This document shows, piece after piece, positions 8,949 to 16,820 of a DNA stretch of 50,068 nucleotides. The stretch is from contig SVTD01000010.1 in the NCBI GenBank assembly GCA_015063955.1, positions 1 to 50,068 of the forward strand, in the 5' to 3' direction. The notes under the pieces are model-generated. The model saw nothing but the letters and a program-made list of their open reading frames with translations, was not told where the DNA came from and made no database searches. The DNA is from Oscillospiraceae bacterium (GTDB lineage Bacteria > Bacillota > Clostridia > Oscillospirales > CAG-272). How positions within the stretch are numbered: the stretch's first letter is position 1; each line of letters opens with the position of its first letter. The position numbers were made by a program, and so were the translations under genes.

Positions 8949-8980
8949 GCTGCTTTATATCATATATTTGATAAAGCGGC
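8949..8980 (+). other. Hairpin in the gpsA leader
   Basis: GCTGCTTTAT pairs with ATAAAGCGGC (one G-U pair), 8949-8980, about 35 bases ahead of the gpsA Shine-Dalgarno. Only a weak T-rich stretch follows, so its role (attenuation or RNA stability) is open. Confidence 0.4.
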
Positions 8981-9026
8981 TCCTTCATTATTTTTGCCGC
9001 ACAAGGGCGGCGGAATGGAGACCGAT

Positions 9027-10034
9027 ATGAAAACCGCAATACTCGGAGGAGGCACTTGGGGCGTTGCCCTTGCAAAGCTCCTTTCTGAAAACGGCAATGA
9101 TGTCACTGTCTGGTCCGCGCTCCCGGCAGAGATCGATGCTCTTGCAGAGACATCCCGCCATCCGAACCTTCCCGGCGTTGTTCTTCCCAATGAGCTTAAA
9201 TATACAAAAGATATTGCCGAGGCTGTTACCGGCAGCAAATATATAATCTTTGCCGTTGCCTCTGCCTATATCAGATCAACAGCGAAAGCCGTTGCACCCT
9301 ATATTACTGAGGATCACATTATCATCGACGTAGCAAAGGGTATGGAATCCGGCACCCTGTTCACTATGACTGAGGTCATAGACGATGAGATGAAAAAGTG
9401 CGGAATATCCTTCCCCCTCAAGCTTGTAACACTCTCCGGCCCCACCCATGCCGAGGAGGTTGCCAGAGACATCCCCACATCCATCGTTTCCGCCTGCGTT
9501 GACGAGGAGTGCGCTGAGGAGGTCGGCCGCCTCTTTATGAACTCCTGCATGAGAGTTTATACCAATACCGATATCAAGGGCGTTGAGCTTTGCGGTGCAT
9601 ATAAGAACATCATAGCTCTTGCCGCAGGTATTTCCAGAGGTATGGGCTACGGCGACAACACCATCGCAATGCTTATTACACGCGGAATCGCTGAGATGAC
9701 GAGGATAGGTCTTGCCATGGGCTGCAAGAGGAGGACCTTTGCAGGCCTTGCCGGAATCGGCGACCTTATCGTTACCTGCACCTCCCGCCACAGCCGCAAC
9801 AACACCTGCGGTCAGTACATCGGCGAGGGCCTTACCTATGAGGAAGCCTCAAAGAAGGTCGGAATGGTGGTTGAGGGCTACTACGCTCTCGATGCAGGCT
9901 GCGCTCTCTGCGAAAAGATGGGCGTTGAAATGCCTATTATCACTGCGGTTTACGATATCGTTAAGAAGGGTGAAAAGCCCGAGGACGCTATACGTGCCCT
10001 GATGGCTCGCGCAATGAAGAGCGAGCTTGACTGA
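9027..10034 (+). CDS. gpsA: NAD(P)H-dependent glycerol-3-phosphate dehydrogenase
   Basis: 335 residues, full length. It reduces dihydroxyacetone phosphate to sn-glycerol 3-phosphate for phospholipid synthesis in the cytoplasm. The dinucleotide fold AILGGGTWGVALA opens the protein, CGAYKNIIALAAG carries the catalytic lysine, and GIGDLIVTCTSRHSRNN is the C-terminal signature. ATG 9027 is preferred because GGAG (9017-9020) sits six bases upstream; ATG 9015 in the same frame is a less likely alternative. A binding lipoprotein gene follows after 41 bp. Confidence 0.95.
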   Translation: MKTAILGGGTWGVALAKLLSENGNDVTVWSALPAEIDALAETSRHPNLPGVVLPNELKYTKDIAEAVTGSKYIIFAVASAYIRSTAKAVAPYITEDHIIIDVAKGMESGTLFTMTEVIDDEMKKCGISFPLKLVTLSGPTHAEEVARDIPTSIVSACVDEECAEEVGRLFMNSCMRVYTNTDIKGVELCGAYKNIIALAAGISRGMGYGDNTIAMLITRGIAEMTRIGLAMGCKRRTFAGLAGIGDLIVTCTSRHSRNNTCGQYIGEGLTYEEASKKVGMVVEGYYALDAGCALCEKMGVEMPIITAVYDIVKKGEKPEDAIRALMARAMKSELD

Positions 10035-10075
10035 TCAAGTTTTTTAAAAAATTTTTATATAAGGAGACAACAAAA

Positions 10076-11611
10076 ATGAAATCCCTGAAAATCATTTCCC
10101 TGTTGCTTGCAGCTCTGCTTTGCCTCCCCCTCCTCGCTGCTTGTGCCGAGTCCGGCGGTCAGACCGGCGGTACTCGTCCCCCCAATAGCGGCCAGGCTGA
10201 CGTAGGCAATTTCATCAGCGCTGACTACAAGGGAGAAGACTTCACATTCCTTCACCTGCGTCAGCTCGCAGGCACAAAGGACTACTACGGCGGTAAGTTC
10301 CTCGACTCTGAAACATACGCCGGTTACACTCTTGAGGACGCAGTCTACGAGCGTAACATTGCTGTTGAGGAAAAGTACAAGGTTAACGTTGTTGAGCGTA
10401 TCGAGGACGGTCAGGAGCCCCTCAGCTTCCTCCAGACTGCCGCTTTCTCCAACGACTACACCTACGACGTAATCTACGGCTGGGGCTACAAGATGGGTAC
10501 CTGCGTTATCGAGGGTCTCTTCGCTGACATCAGTGCTCTTCCCAACGTTGATCTTACCCAGGAATACTGGAGCCCTTCCGCTATGGAAGACCTTATGATC
10601 AACGATAAGCTCTACATCACAATCAACGATATCTCCATGAACAAGCTTGAATGGGGCTCTCTCATTTTCTTCAACAAGCAGATCGTTGATGACTACGGCG
10701 TTGTAGAAGATATGGACGGTAAGACATTCTACCAGCTCGTTAACGAGGGCAAGTGGACTATCGACAAGTTCCTCCAGGCTGTTCAGCTTATCAGCACTGA
10801 CCTTGACGGTAACGGTACTATCGACAATACCGACACCTACGGTCTTATCGACGGTGATGCTTCCGGATCCAGCTTCGGTTACTCCTGCGGTATCACTCTT
10901 ACAACAACAAACGACGACGGTTCCTACCTCGTTTCCTACTATAACGACAACAACTATGCTCTTGCTACAAAGATGCACGAGGTTCTTTCCAACAAGAAGT
11001 ACGTTAAGAGCTACGTAGAGGATCTCGGCGCTAACGCTGATATTCCCGACGGTATGGAGCAGCACGAGTATTACCGTTCCTTCTTCTCAAACGGCCACGC
11101 TCTCTTCTCTACCGGTACTGCTCAGATCACCGGTGAGTTCCGCGACATGGAAGACGAGTACGGCGTAATCCCCTTCCCCAAGCTCGATGAGAACCAGCAG
11201 AGCTACATCAGCACCATCGACTCCAACGCTGCTATCTTCGCAATTCCCGCTACATACAGAGTTGATGCTTCTACTGCAGGCCCTGACAGAACAGGTGCTA
11301 TCCTCGAGTATATGTCCTACAAGTCCAACCAGATCGTTCTTCCCGCTTACTACGAGACTCTTCTTAAGGGTCAGCGTCTTAACTCCGAGGACGACCAGGT
11401 AATGCTCGACATCGTTCGTGAGAACATTCACTACGTATTCGCAGCAATGATGGGCGACGTTCTTGTTGATATCAAGACAAACTACGAAGCAATGTGCAAT
11501 TCTCCTTCCTCTGCAGCTTCCACATTCAGATCCAAGTCCAAGGTTATGCAGAATGCCCTTGACACCTTCTATATGGATATGCTCGCAGTTGAAGATAAGC
11601 TTGCCGGCTAA
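10076..11611 (+). CDS. Extracellular solute-binding lipoprotein (family 1, sugar type)
   Basis: 511 residues. A lipoprotein signal ends in the lipobox LLAAC, with Cys23 as the lipidated residue; the mature protein has the look of ABC sugar-binding proteins (clustered aromatics, YIPLNxx-like lobes, TYGLIDG). No permease or ATPase adjoins it, so it is an orphan or serves a distant transporter. DLDGNGTIDNTD (starting at Asp242) matches a dockerin/EF-hand calcium loop. Codons are strongly biased to TAC, AAC, AAG and GTT compared with neighbours, which suggests high expression. AAGGAG stands ahead of the ATG, and a strong terminator follows the gene. The ligand is unknown. Confidence 0.82.
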   Translation: MKSLKIISLLLAALLCLPLLAACAESGGQTGGTRPPNSGQADVGNFISADYKGEDFTFLHLRQLAGTKDYYGGKFLDSETYAGYTLEDAVYERNIAVEEKYKVNVVERIEDGQEPLSFLQTAAFSNDYTYDVIYGWGYKMGTCVIEGLFADISALPNVDLTQEYWSPSAMEDLMINDKLYITINDISMNKLEWGSLIFFNKQIVDDYGVVEDMDGKTFYQLVNEGKWTIDKFLQAVQLISTDLDGNGTIDNTDTYGLIDGDASGSSFGYSCGITLTTTNDDGSYLVSYYNDNNYALATKMHEVLSNKKYVKSYVEDLGANADIPDGMEQHEYYRSFFSNGHALFSTGTAQITGEFRDMEDEYGVIPFPKLDENQQSYISTIDSNAAIFAIPATYRVDASTAGPDRTGAILEYMSYKSNQIVLPAYYETLLKGQRLNSEDDQVMLDIVRENIHYVFAAMMGDVLVDIKTNYEAMCNSPSSAASTFRSKSKVMQNALDTFYMDMLAVEDKLAG

Positions 11612-11627
11612 TATTCACAATGAAATT

Positions 11628-11657
11628 AAATGGGATGACCTCGGTCATCCCATTTTT
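11628..11657 (+). terminator. Terminator of the binding-protein gene
   Basis: ATGGGATGAC-ctcg-GTCATCCCAT stem followed by TTTTATTTT (11628-11657); a compact and strong intrinsic terminator. Confidence 0.88.
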
Positions 11658-11716
11658 ATTTTCCTCAGCAATAGTCAAGGTGCGTTTTGAACCGATATTA
11701 TTTTTTTCGATTCCCC

Positions 11717-11746
11717 TTGACAAAAACATTTGTTTTGGTGTATTAT
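11717..11746 (+). promoter_or_regulatory. dinB promoter
   Basis: TTGACA (11717-11722), 18-base spacer, TATTAT (11741-11746). A LexA-like box fills the spacer and a second lies just past the expected start of transcription. Confidence 0.65.
11724..11735 (+). promoter_or_regulatory. LexA/DinR-like box 1 (in the dinB promoter spacer)
   Basis: AAACATTTGTTT fits the GAAC-N4-GTTC form of the Firmicutes LexA site with a changed first base in each half. It lies between the -35 and -10 hexamers, so a bound repressor would block RNA polymerase. Confidence 0.5.
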
Positions 11747-11753
11747 ATATACA

Positions 11754-11766
11754 GAACATTTGTTTC
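11754..11766 (+). promoter_or_regulatory. LexA/DinR-like box 2
   Basis: GAACATTTGTTTC is close to the Bacillus DinR consensus CGAACRNRYGTTYC. It is exactly 30 bp downstream of box 1 and shares its ATTT centre, which would place both sites on roughly the same DNA face. Confidence 0.6.
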
Positions 11767-11775
11767 GGAGGAGTT

Positions 11776-13020
11776 ATGGACCGCACAGTACTTCACTCAG
11801 ACCTGAATAACTTCTATGCCTCGGTGGAGTGCTTTCTCAACCCTGCGCTGACAGGACACCCCGTTGCCGTTGCGGGAAATCCGGAGATGCGCCACGGCAT
11901 TGTTCTTGCAAAGAACTACGAGGCCAAGCGCTGCGGAGTACAGACGGGAGAGGCACTGTGGCAGGCGAAGCAGAAATGCCCCGACATTATATTCGTGCCA
12001 CCACACTACGACAAGTATATAGAATACTCCGATGCCGTGCGCTCGATCTACAAGGAATACACCGATATGGTTGAGCCCTTCGGCCTCGACGAATGCTGGC
12101 TCGACGTTACGGGAAGCGGAAAGCTTTTCGGCAGCGGTATATGCATTGCAGATGAGATACGCAAACGGGTGAAGCGGGAGCTCGGTGTCACGGTCTCGGT
12201 AGGAGTCTCCTACAACAAAATATTCGCAAAGCTGGGCAGCGATATGAAAAAGCCCGACGCTACCACCGTTATCGACCGTGAGCACTTTCGTGAAAAGATA
12301 TGGCATCTTCCCGCCGCCGACCTCTTATACATCGGTCACTCCACCGCTCAAAAGCTATCTCGATACGGTATAAATACCATCGGTGATCTTGCCGGGGCTG
12401 ACCGAAAGTTTTTATCCTATCTTCTCGGCAAGAACGGTCTTATGCTACACTCCTTTGCAAACGGCCTTGACAACTCTCCCGTAAGGCTCTTCGGCGCCGA
12501 TCCTCCCGAAAAAAGCATCAGCTGCGGAAACACAGCATCCCGCGATCTTATAAGCGACGATGATATAAAAATTATGCTTATCACACTTTCGGAAAAGGTT
12601 TCCGAGCGCCTAAGATCAAAGGGGTTTCTATGTAAGACCGTTCAGCTCTGTGTACGCACCTACGATCTTGCCTCTTACGTGCGCCGCACAAAGCTTACTT
12701 ATCCCTGCAGAACGGCGAGAGAAATATATGAGGCCGCTTACTTTCTCTATAAAAGCAATCACCCGAAGAATATCCCCTCCCGATCCGTAACCGTAGGTGC
12801 CTGCGATCTCATATCTGATGACGGAGAGCAGTTCTCCTTCGATCCGGATATCGCAAGAATACAGCGCAGGGAAAGCCTCGAGGCCGCACGGGATCTTCTC
12901 TGCCAAAAATTCGGCAACGGCATCATAACCCGTGGCCTTCTTATGACAGACGAATCCCTCTGCACCGTCAACCTGAAAAACACCCCCGGCATCCTCCCCG
13001 GAAGGATGGAAATGGGATAA
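11776..13020 (+). CDS. dinB: Y-family DNA polymerase IV
   Basis: 414 residues. The start ATG 11776 has GGAGGAG upstream and follows the promoter; the frame is open further upstream but contains the promoter. Palm-domain motifs HSDLNNFYASVE (Asp9) and FGLDECWLD (Asp105-Glu106) supply the metal-binding residues; the helix-hairpin-helix thumb (IGHSTAQKLSRYGI) and little-finger region follow. It carries out translesion synthesis during DNA damage. Two LexA-like boxes in the promoter indicate SOS control. The gene stands alone between two terminators. Confidence 0.92.
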   Translation: MDRTVLHSDLNNFYASVECFLNPALTGHPVAVAGNPEMRHGIVLAKNYEAKRCGVQTGEALWQAKQKCPDIIFVPPHYDKYIEYSDAVRSIYKEYTDMVEPFGLDECWLDVTGSGKLFGSGICIADEIRKRVKRELGVTVSVGVSYNKIFAKLGSDMKKPDATTVIDREHFREKIWHLPAADLLYIGHSTAQKLSRYGINTIGDLAGADRKFLSYLLGKNGLMLHSFANGLDNSPVRLFGADPPEKSISCGNTASRDLISDDDIKIMLITLSEKVSERLRSKGFLCKTVQLCVRTYDLASYVRRTKLTYPCRTAREIYEAAYFLYKSNHPKNIPSRSVTVGACDLISDDGEQFSFDPDIARIQRRESLEAARDLLCQKFGNGIITRGLLMTDESLCTVNLKNTPGILPGRMEMG

Positions 13021-13037
13021 CCGCTCTCAAGCTATTT

Positions 13038-13090
13038 AAATTCGGGTTTATAGGGGAGGGGACGGGGGACGACGCAAAGAACTTTTTTGC
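13038..13090 (+). repeat. Solo arm of the 2.8-kb inverted-repeat family
   Basis: This stretch opens AAATTCGGGTTTATAGGGGA and continues through GGGGAC and GACGCAAAG to a T run, matching the left arm of the element at 2841-2934. The right arm is absent; a looser hairpin (TTTTTTGC-caaaa-GCAAAAA) replaces it. A short pyrimidine-rich direct repeat (CTTACTTATT / CTTACTTATT) follows to about 13142. Confidence 0.6.
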
Positions 13091-13143
13091 CAAAAGCAAA
13101 AATGTTTCTTACTTATTCCCTCTTACTTATTACCTCTTACCTA

Positions 13144-13173
13144 AAAAAGCACCCCGAAAACGGGGTGCTTTTT
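13144..13173. terminator. Bidirectional terminator between dinB and mrp
   Basis: AAAAAGCACCCCG (13144-13156), loop AAAA, CGGGGTGCTTTTT (13161-13173). Symmetric A/T flanks let it end both the plus-strand dinB and the minus-strand mrp. Confidence 0.9.
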
Positions 13174-13174
13174 C

Positions 13175-13996
13175 TTACAGTCCTTCAAGGGCGTCTGCTG
13201 CCGCTGTGAGATAATCGTTCTCCATAAGCTCGATGATTCCCTTATCAACAAGGGCTGTGAGCTTGGGATCCATGGGGATCTGTGCGAGAACGGGAATACC
13301 GTACTCCTTGGAGATCTCCTCGATCTTGCTTTCGCCGAACACGTGGATCTTCTTGCCGCAATCGGGGCACTCTACGTAGGACATATTCTCAACGATGCCG
13401 AGGATGGGAATATTCATCATCTTTGCCATATTAACTGCCTTCTCAACGATCATGGAAACAAGGTCCTGGGGAGTTGTTACGATGATGATACCGTCAAGGG
13501 GCAGAGACTGGAATACGGTGAGGGGTACGTCGCCCGTTCCGGGAGGCATATCCACGAACATATAGTCTACGTCATTCCAGATAGTATCCGTCCAGAACTG
13601 CTTTACGGCGCCTGCAATAATGGGGCCGCGCCATACAACGGGGCTCTTTACGTCTGCAAGAAGAAGGTTTACGGACATGATTTGGATGCCTGTCTTTGTG
13701 AAATGAGGAAGCATTACGTTGCCCTCAGCCTCAACGCCCTGTCCTGCGCCGAAGGCCTTAGGGATAGAGGGGCCTGTGATGTCTGCATCGAGGATGGCGG
13801 AACCGTAGTCACGGCGGCGCATCTCCGTTGCAAGCATACTTGTTACGATGGACTTACCTACGCCGCCCTTACCGGAAACTACACCGATAACGTGCTTTAC
13901 GCTGGACGCAGGATTTAAGGGTTCTTTTGCGATCTCTGTCTTGCGGGACGCGCAATCCGCGCCGCAAGTAGAGCAATCATGTGTGCATTCTGACAT
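13175..13996 (-). CDS. mrp: Mrp/ApbC-type P-loop ATPase, iron-sulfur cluster carrier
   Basis: 273 residues. It opens with a four-cysteine cluster (C4, C8, C11, C15), then the deviant Walker A GKGGVGKS (42-49), FVDMPPGTGD, and a C-terminal ECPDCGKK holding the CxxC pair that bridges a 4Fe-4S cluster in dimers. The family loads clusters onto apo-enzymes in the cytoplasm. The Shine-Dalgarno is AAAGGAGA. It follows the degenerate P-type ATPase gene after 64 bp in the same direction; a small hairpin (14032-14052) lies between. It ends in the shared terminator. Confidence 0.93.
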   Translation of the reverse strand: MSECTHDCSTCGADCASRKTEIAKEPLNPASSVKHVIGVVSGKGGVGKSIVTSMLATEMRRRDYGSAILDADITGPSIPKAFGAGQGVEAEGNVMLPHFTKTGIQIMSVNLLLADVKSPVVWRGPIIAGAVKQFWTDTIWNDVDYMFVDMPPGTGDVPLTVFQSLPLDGIIIVTTPQDLVSMIVEKAVNMAKMMNIPILGIVENMSYVECPDCGKKIHVFGESKIEEISKEYGIPVLAQIPMDPKLTALVDKGIIELMENDYLTAAADALEGL

Positions 13997-14060
13997 TGTT
14001 ATATCTCCTTTGTTTTATTAACTTATTTATTGGAATCTTCTGAGAAAATTCCGAAAGCCT

Positions 14061-16745
14061 TTATTTCTTATTCAGTGACCTCACCACAGACATTACGGCA
14101 ACTATTATTGCCGCAGGAGCCAGGGTAAATGCCGTCATTATCCAGCCGGGGAACTCCGTTGAGAACGCCTCACGCACCATGGGCACGAAAAGCATCAGCG
14201 CCGAAGCCGCAAAGGAAAGAGCAAAGGGCAGAATATAGAAATAAGAAAGCTTTGATTTTTTTGAAAACAGTCCGAATCCGCCTGCATATTCTGCACCGAT
14301 AAAGGGCATTGCAATTATGCAGGAAACAACCGAGCAGGTCATAAGCGAGGAATCGGTAATGCTTGGGGAAAAGCCGCCAAACTGTGCAAGTGCTCTTGCT
14401 GCAAAGGGCACCGCTATGCTGAGAACGGCCAGAGCCGCGCCGTACAGAGTAGGCAAAAGCACTTCTCTTTTACTGTCCGGAGTTGCCGAAATATGTCCTG
14501 ATTTCAGCTTTGCGCTTTTTTCCACACCGGGAACGGTTGCCGTAGCAAAGGCAACGGAAAAGTCTATCAGAACTCCCCACATAACAAGGCTCGCCGCAGA
14601 AGGAAGGGCAAGTCCCGCAGCCGCCGAAAGCAGCATTGCAATAAGACGGGCTACGTGGGATACTATGAGATAATTCAGCATATTTCTGATATTCAGCAAG
14701 GATTTTCTGCATTTGTCTATAAGCCTGCAGACTCCGTCAAAGCCTCCGCCCTCGCTGTTTACGATGCCGTGTGCCTCAGTTCTGATTCCTTGAGGAATAG
14801 TACCCTTGGCACCGGTGGCAAATGCAACGTCAGCGCGCTTTATGTTCCACATATCCTCGATGCCGCCGCCAACGTAAGCCGTGCAAAGCTCATTCTCACG
14901 GATAAGCTTCATAAAGCGAAGCCTTTCGCGAAGGCCCTCCGTGCCCTGAGCAGTTTCAATAATAGTGAGACTTCCCTTTTCGGGTGAAAGATTTTTAACA
15001 CCCTTGCTTTCCTTTGCGGAAAGATACAGGTCGCCTGTTTTGAAGATTCCCTCGGCAGAGGCGTAAAGCCTGTCCTCTTCTCCCTTTTCGGAGAAGATCA
15101 CGAATCTTTTTCCCACCGATCTCATATCGTCAATGGAGCTGACAACCCCTGCCGCCGGGCGGTCTGCCACTGCAATAAAGCCCTCGAAGCAAAGATTATC
15201 GTGAAGGACTGAGATCCTTCTGAGATTATTGTAATGTGATTTTCTGAAGCCAACGGCACAAAGGGTAACTCCCTGCTTTGTAAGCTCGTTTGCAAAGGCT
15301 GATATTTTCTTTCTCTCCTCGTCCGTCATAATGACGGTCTCGCCGCCCATTCTTGTATGGGACGACATGGAAAGTATCTGAGAGACGCTTCCCATTGCGG
15401 AAAAATAGAAATCGTTGCCCTGCATAAGAAGGATATTATCAAGTCCGAGAGAGTCAATATCTCCGGCAGGCATATGCTGGACTATATTATAGACATCTGC
15501 CGTAGCCGAGCCCTTGCCGTTCTCCTCCCAAAGGGAGCGGACAAGCCTGTAGGACAGGGCTCCCGCGCTTCTTTGGCGTGTGCCGAAATTGCCCTGAACA
15601 ATGCCTCCCTCGGGAGATGCGCCCGTACAGTAGCAGGCAAGCCTGAGAAGACGCGAGGGGGCTTTGGCATCCTTTGTTCCCATAAGAGTCAGCTTTCCGT
15701 CCGTATAGGAGGAATGGAGAGAAATTTTGCCGCTTCTCACCGCGTTGATGCTTCTGAGAACAACGATATCCGAATTCGCCGCTTTTTCGGCAACGGATGC
15801 TCTCGAAAGAACACCTCCCTCGTCGGGACGAAGCTTAAGCGCCCAGGCAAAGGCGCCAACTGCGGCAATAAACTCCGAAAGTCCTGCCGCCGCCATAGCG
15901 ATGGAGGGCAAAAACACCTCGTAAAGTCCGCCTCCGCCTAAAAGAATACCGATAACGGTAATAACAAGGGCGGCGCCTATAAGGCAAAGGCTGCATATGC
16001 GTCCCCAATCGGAAAGCTTTTCAACTGTGGAAACGTCCTTTTCACCTGCCAGGGTTATTCTGCCCTCTCTTGTGCAGACCAGGGTGTCGTCACCCGTTGC
16101 AACGGCAATGCCAATGGCAAAGCCTGAAATAATGACGCTTGAAGCGTATACGGTGTTTTTTCTCATCGTTACCGGAACCTCACCGCTTTGCCCCGGTACT
16201 ATTTTTTGCGAGTTTTTAGAAACGATACCCTTGACGCCCGTTACGTTTTCCTCTGAAACCAGGATATTATCGGCGGCTGTCAGTCTGATATCGCAGGGTA
16301 CGGTATCTCCGGAATCAAGGATGATAACGTCACCGGGGGCGATATTATCAGAAGCAAGGACACGGACGTTTCCTCCCCTGACTACCTTTGCTCTGGGGAG
16401 AGATTCGCGCGCATTTTTCTCAAAGACGCGCTCAGCCCAGACGTGCGCCGCTATCCTTGCGGCTCTTCCCAATACGAGCATAATGCATATGGCAACCGCC
16501 ATATGTGCGCTTCCGAAGAATGCTGCCGCAAAGATCGTAAGAACAAGGAGCACCGTTGTAAGATCGAAAAGTGAACGGACTGCGTATCTTTTAACGGAGG
16601 CGGTTTTTACCTCCCAGACCGTATTTTTTCCGTGGCGAAGTCTGCGCTCGGCTTCCTTATCGGACAGACCATTCGCACCGTCGGTGCGAAAGATCCGTTC
16701 AAGCTCTGCCGTTTCCAGGCTGTGCCAGTTTCTTTCACGGTTCAT
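14061..16745 (-). CDS. P-type ATPase homologue lacking the catalytic residues (pseudoenzyme)
   Basis: 894 residues, uninterrupted, with the domain order of a Ca-type P-type ATPase: cation-ATPase N domain (WHSLETAELERIF...), actuator domain (about 115-185), P and N domains, and C-terminal membrane helices. Every catalytic motif is altered. The phosphorylation site DKTGT is replaced by Arg-Ser-Ile-Asn-Ala (Arg331 in place of Asp), TGES is TGVK (Val171), the TGD motif is SEK, and GDGxND is GGGIED (626-631; only the last Asp is kept). It therefore cannot run the normal phosphoenzyme cycle. Intact reading over 2.7 kb and AAAGG at the start argue against a pseudogene. It follows the Clp ATPase gene after 75 bp. 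A regulatory or scaffold role is only a guess. Confidence 0.85.
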   Translation of the reverse strand: MNRERNWHSLETAELERIFRTDGANGLSDKEAERRLRHGKNTVWEVKTASVKRYAVRSLFDLTTVLLVLTIFAAAFFGSAHMAVAICIMLVLGRAARIAAHVWAERVFEKNARESLPRAKVVRGGNVRVLASDNIAPGDVIILDSGDTVPCDIRLTAADNILVSEENVTGVKGIVSKNSQKIVPGQSGEVPVTMRKNTVYASSVIISGFAIGIAVATGDDTLVCTREGRITLAGEKDVSTVEKLSDWGRICSLCLIGAALVITVIGILLGGGGLYEVFLPSIAMAAAGLSEFIAAVGAFAWALKLRPDEGGVLSRASVAEKAANSDIVVLRSINAVRSGKISLHSSYTDGKLTLMGTKDAKAPSRLLRLACYCTGASPEGGIVQGNFGTRQRSAGALSYRLVRSLWEENGKGSATADVYNIVQHMPAGDIDSLGLDNILLMQGNDFYFSAMGSVSQILSMSSHTRMGGETVIMTDEERKKISAFANELTKQGVTLCAVGFRKSHYNNLRRISVLHDNLCFEGFIAVADRPAAGVVSSIDDMRSVGKRFVIFSEKGEEDRLYASAEGIFKTGDLYLSAKESKGVKNLSPEKGSLTIIETAQGTEGLRERLRFMKLIRENELCTAYVGGGIEDMWNIKRADVAFATGAKGTIPQGIRTEAHGIVNSEGGGFDGVCRLIDKCRKSLLNIRNMLNYLIVSHVARLIAMLLSAAAGLALPSAASLVMWGVLIDFSVAFATATVPGVEKSAKLKSGHISATPDSKREVLLPTLYGAALAVLSIAVPFAARALAQFGGFSPSITDSSLMTCSVVSCIIAMPFIGAEYAGGFGLFSKKSKLSYFYILPFALSFAASALMLFVPMVREAFSTEFPGWIMTAFTLAPAAIIVAVMSVVRSLNKK

Positions 16746-16760
16746 AAAAGTGACCTTTCA

Positions 16761-16785
16761 GGCCTTGCACCCCTTGTGCAAAGCC
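16761..16785 (-). other. Intergenic hairpin between the Clp ATPase and P-type ATPase homologue genes
   Basis: On the minus strand GGCTTTGCAC pairs with GTGCAAGGCC (one G-U) around a five-base loop. No T tract follows, so it is more likely an RNA-processing or partial attenuation structure than a terminator. It ends only a few bases before the Shine-Dalgarno of the next gene. Confidence 0.5.
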
Positions 16786-16820
16786 GAATATGTGATTTTT
16801 TGGAGAGTGGCTTTTGAACC

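Noticed and set aside
14061-16745. Degenerate P-type ATPase considered as a pseudogene
   Set aside because: The frame is uninterrupted over 894 codons, keeps domain order and membrane helices, and has a good ribosome site; only the catalytic motifs are gone.
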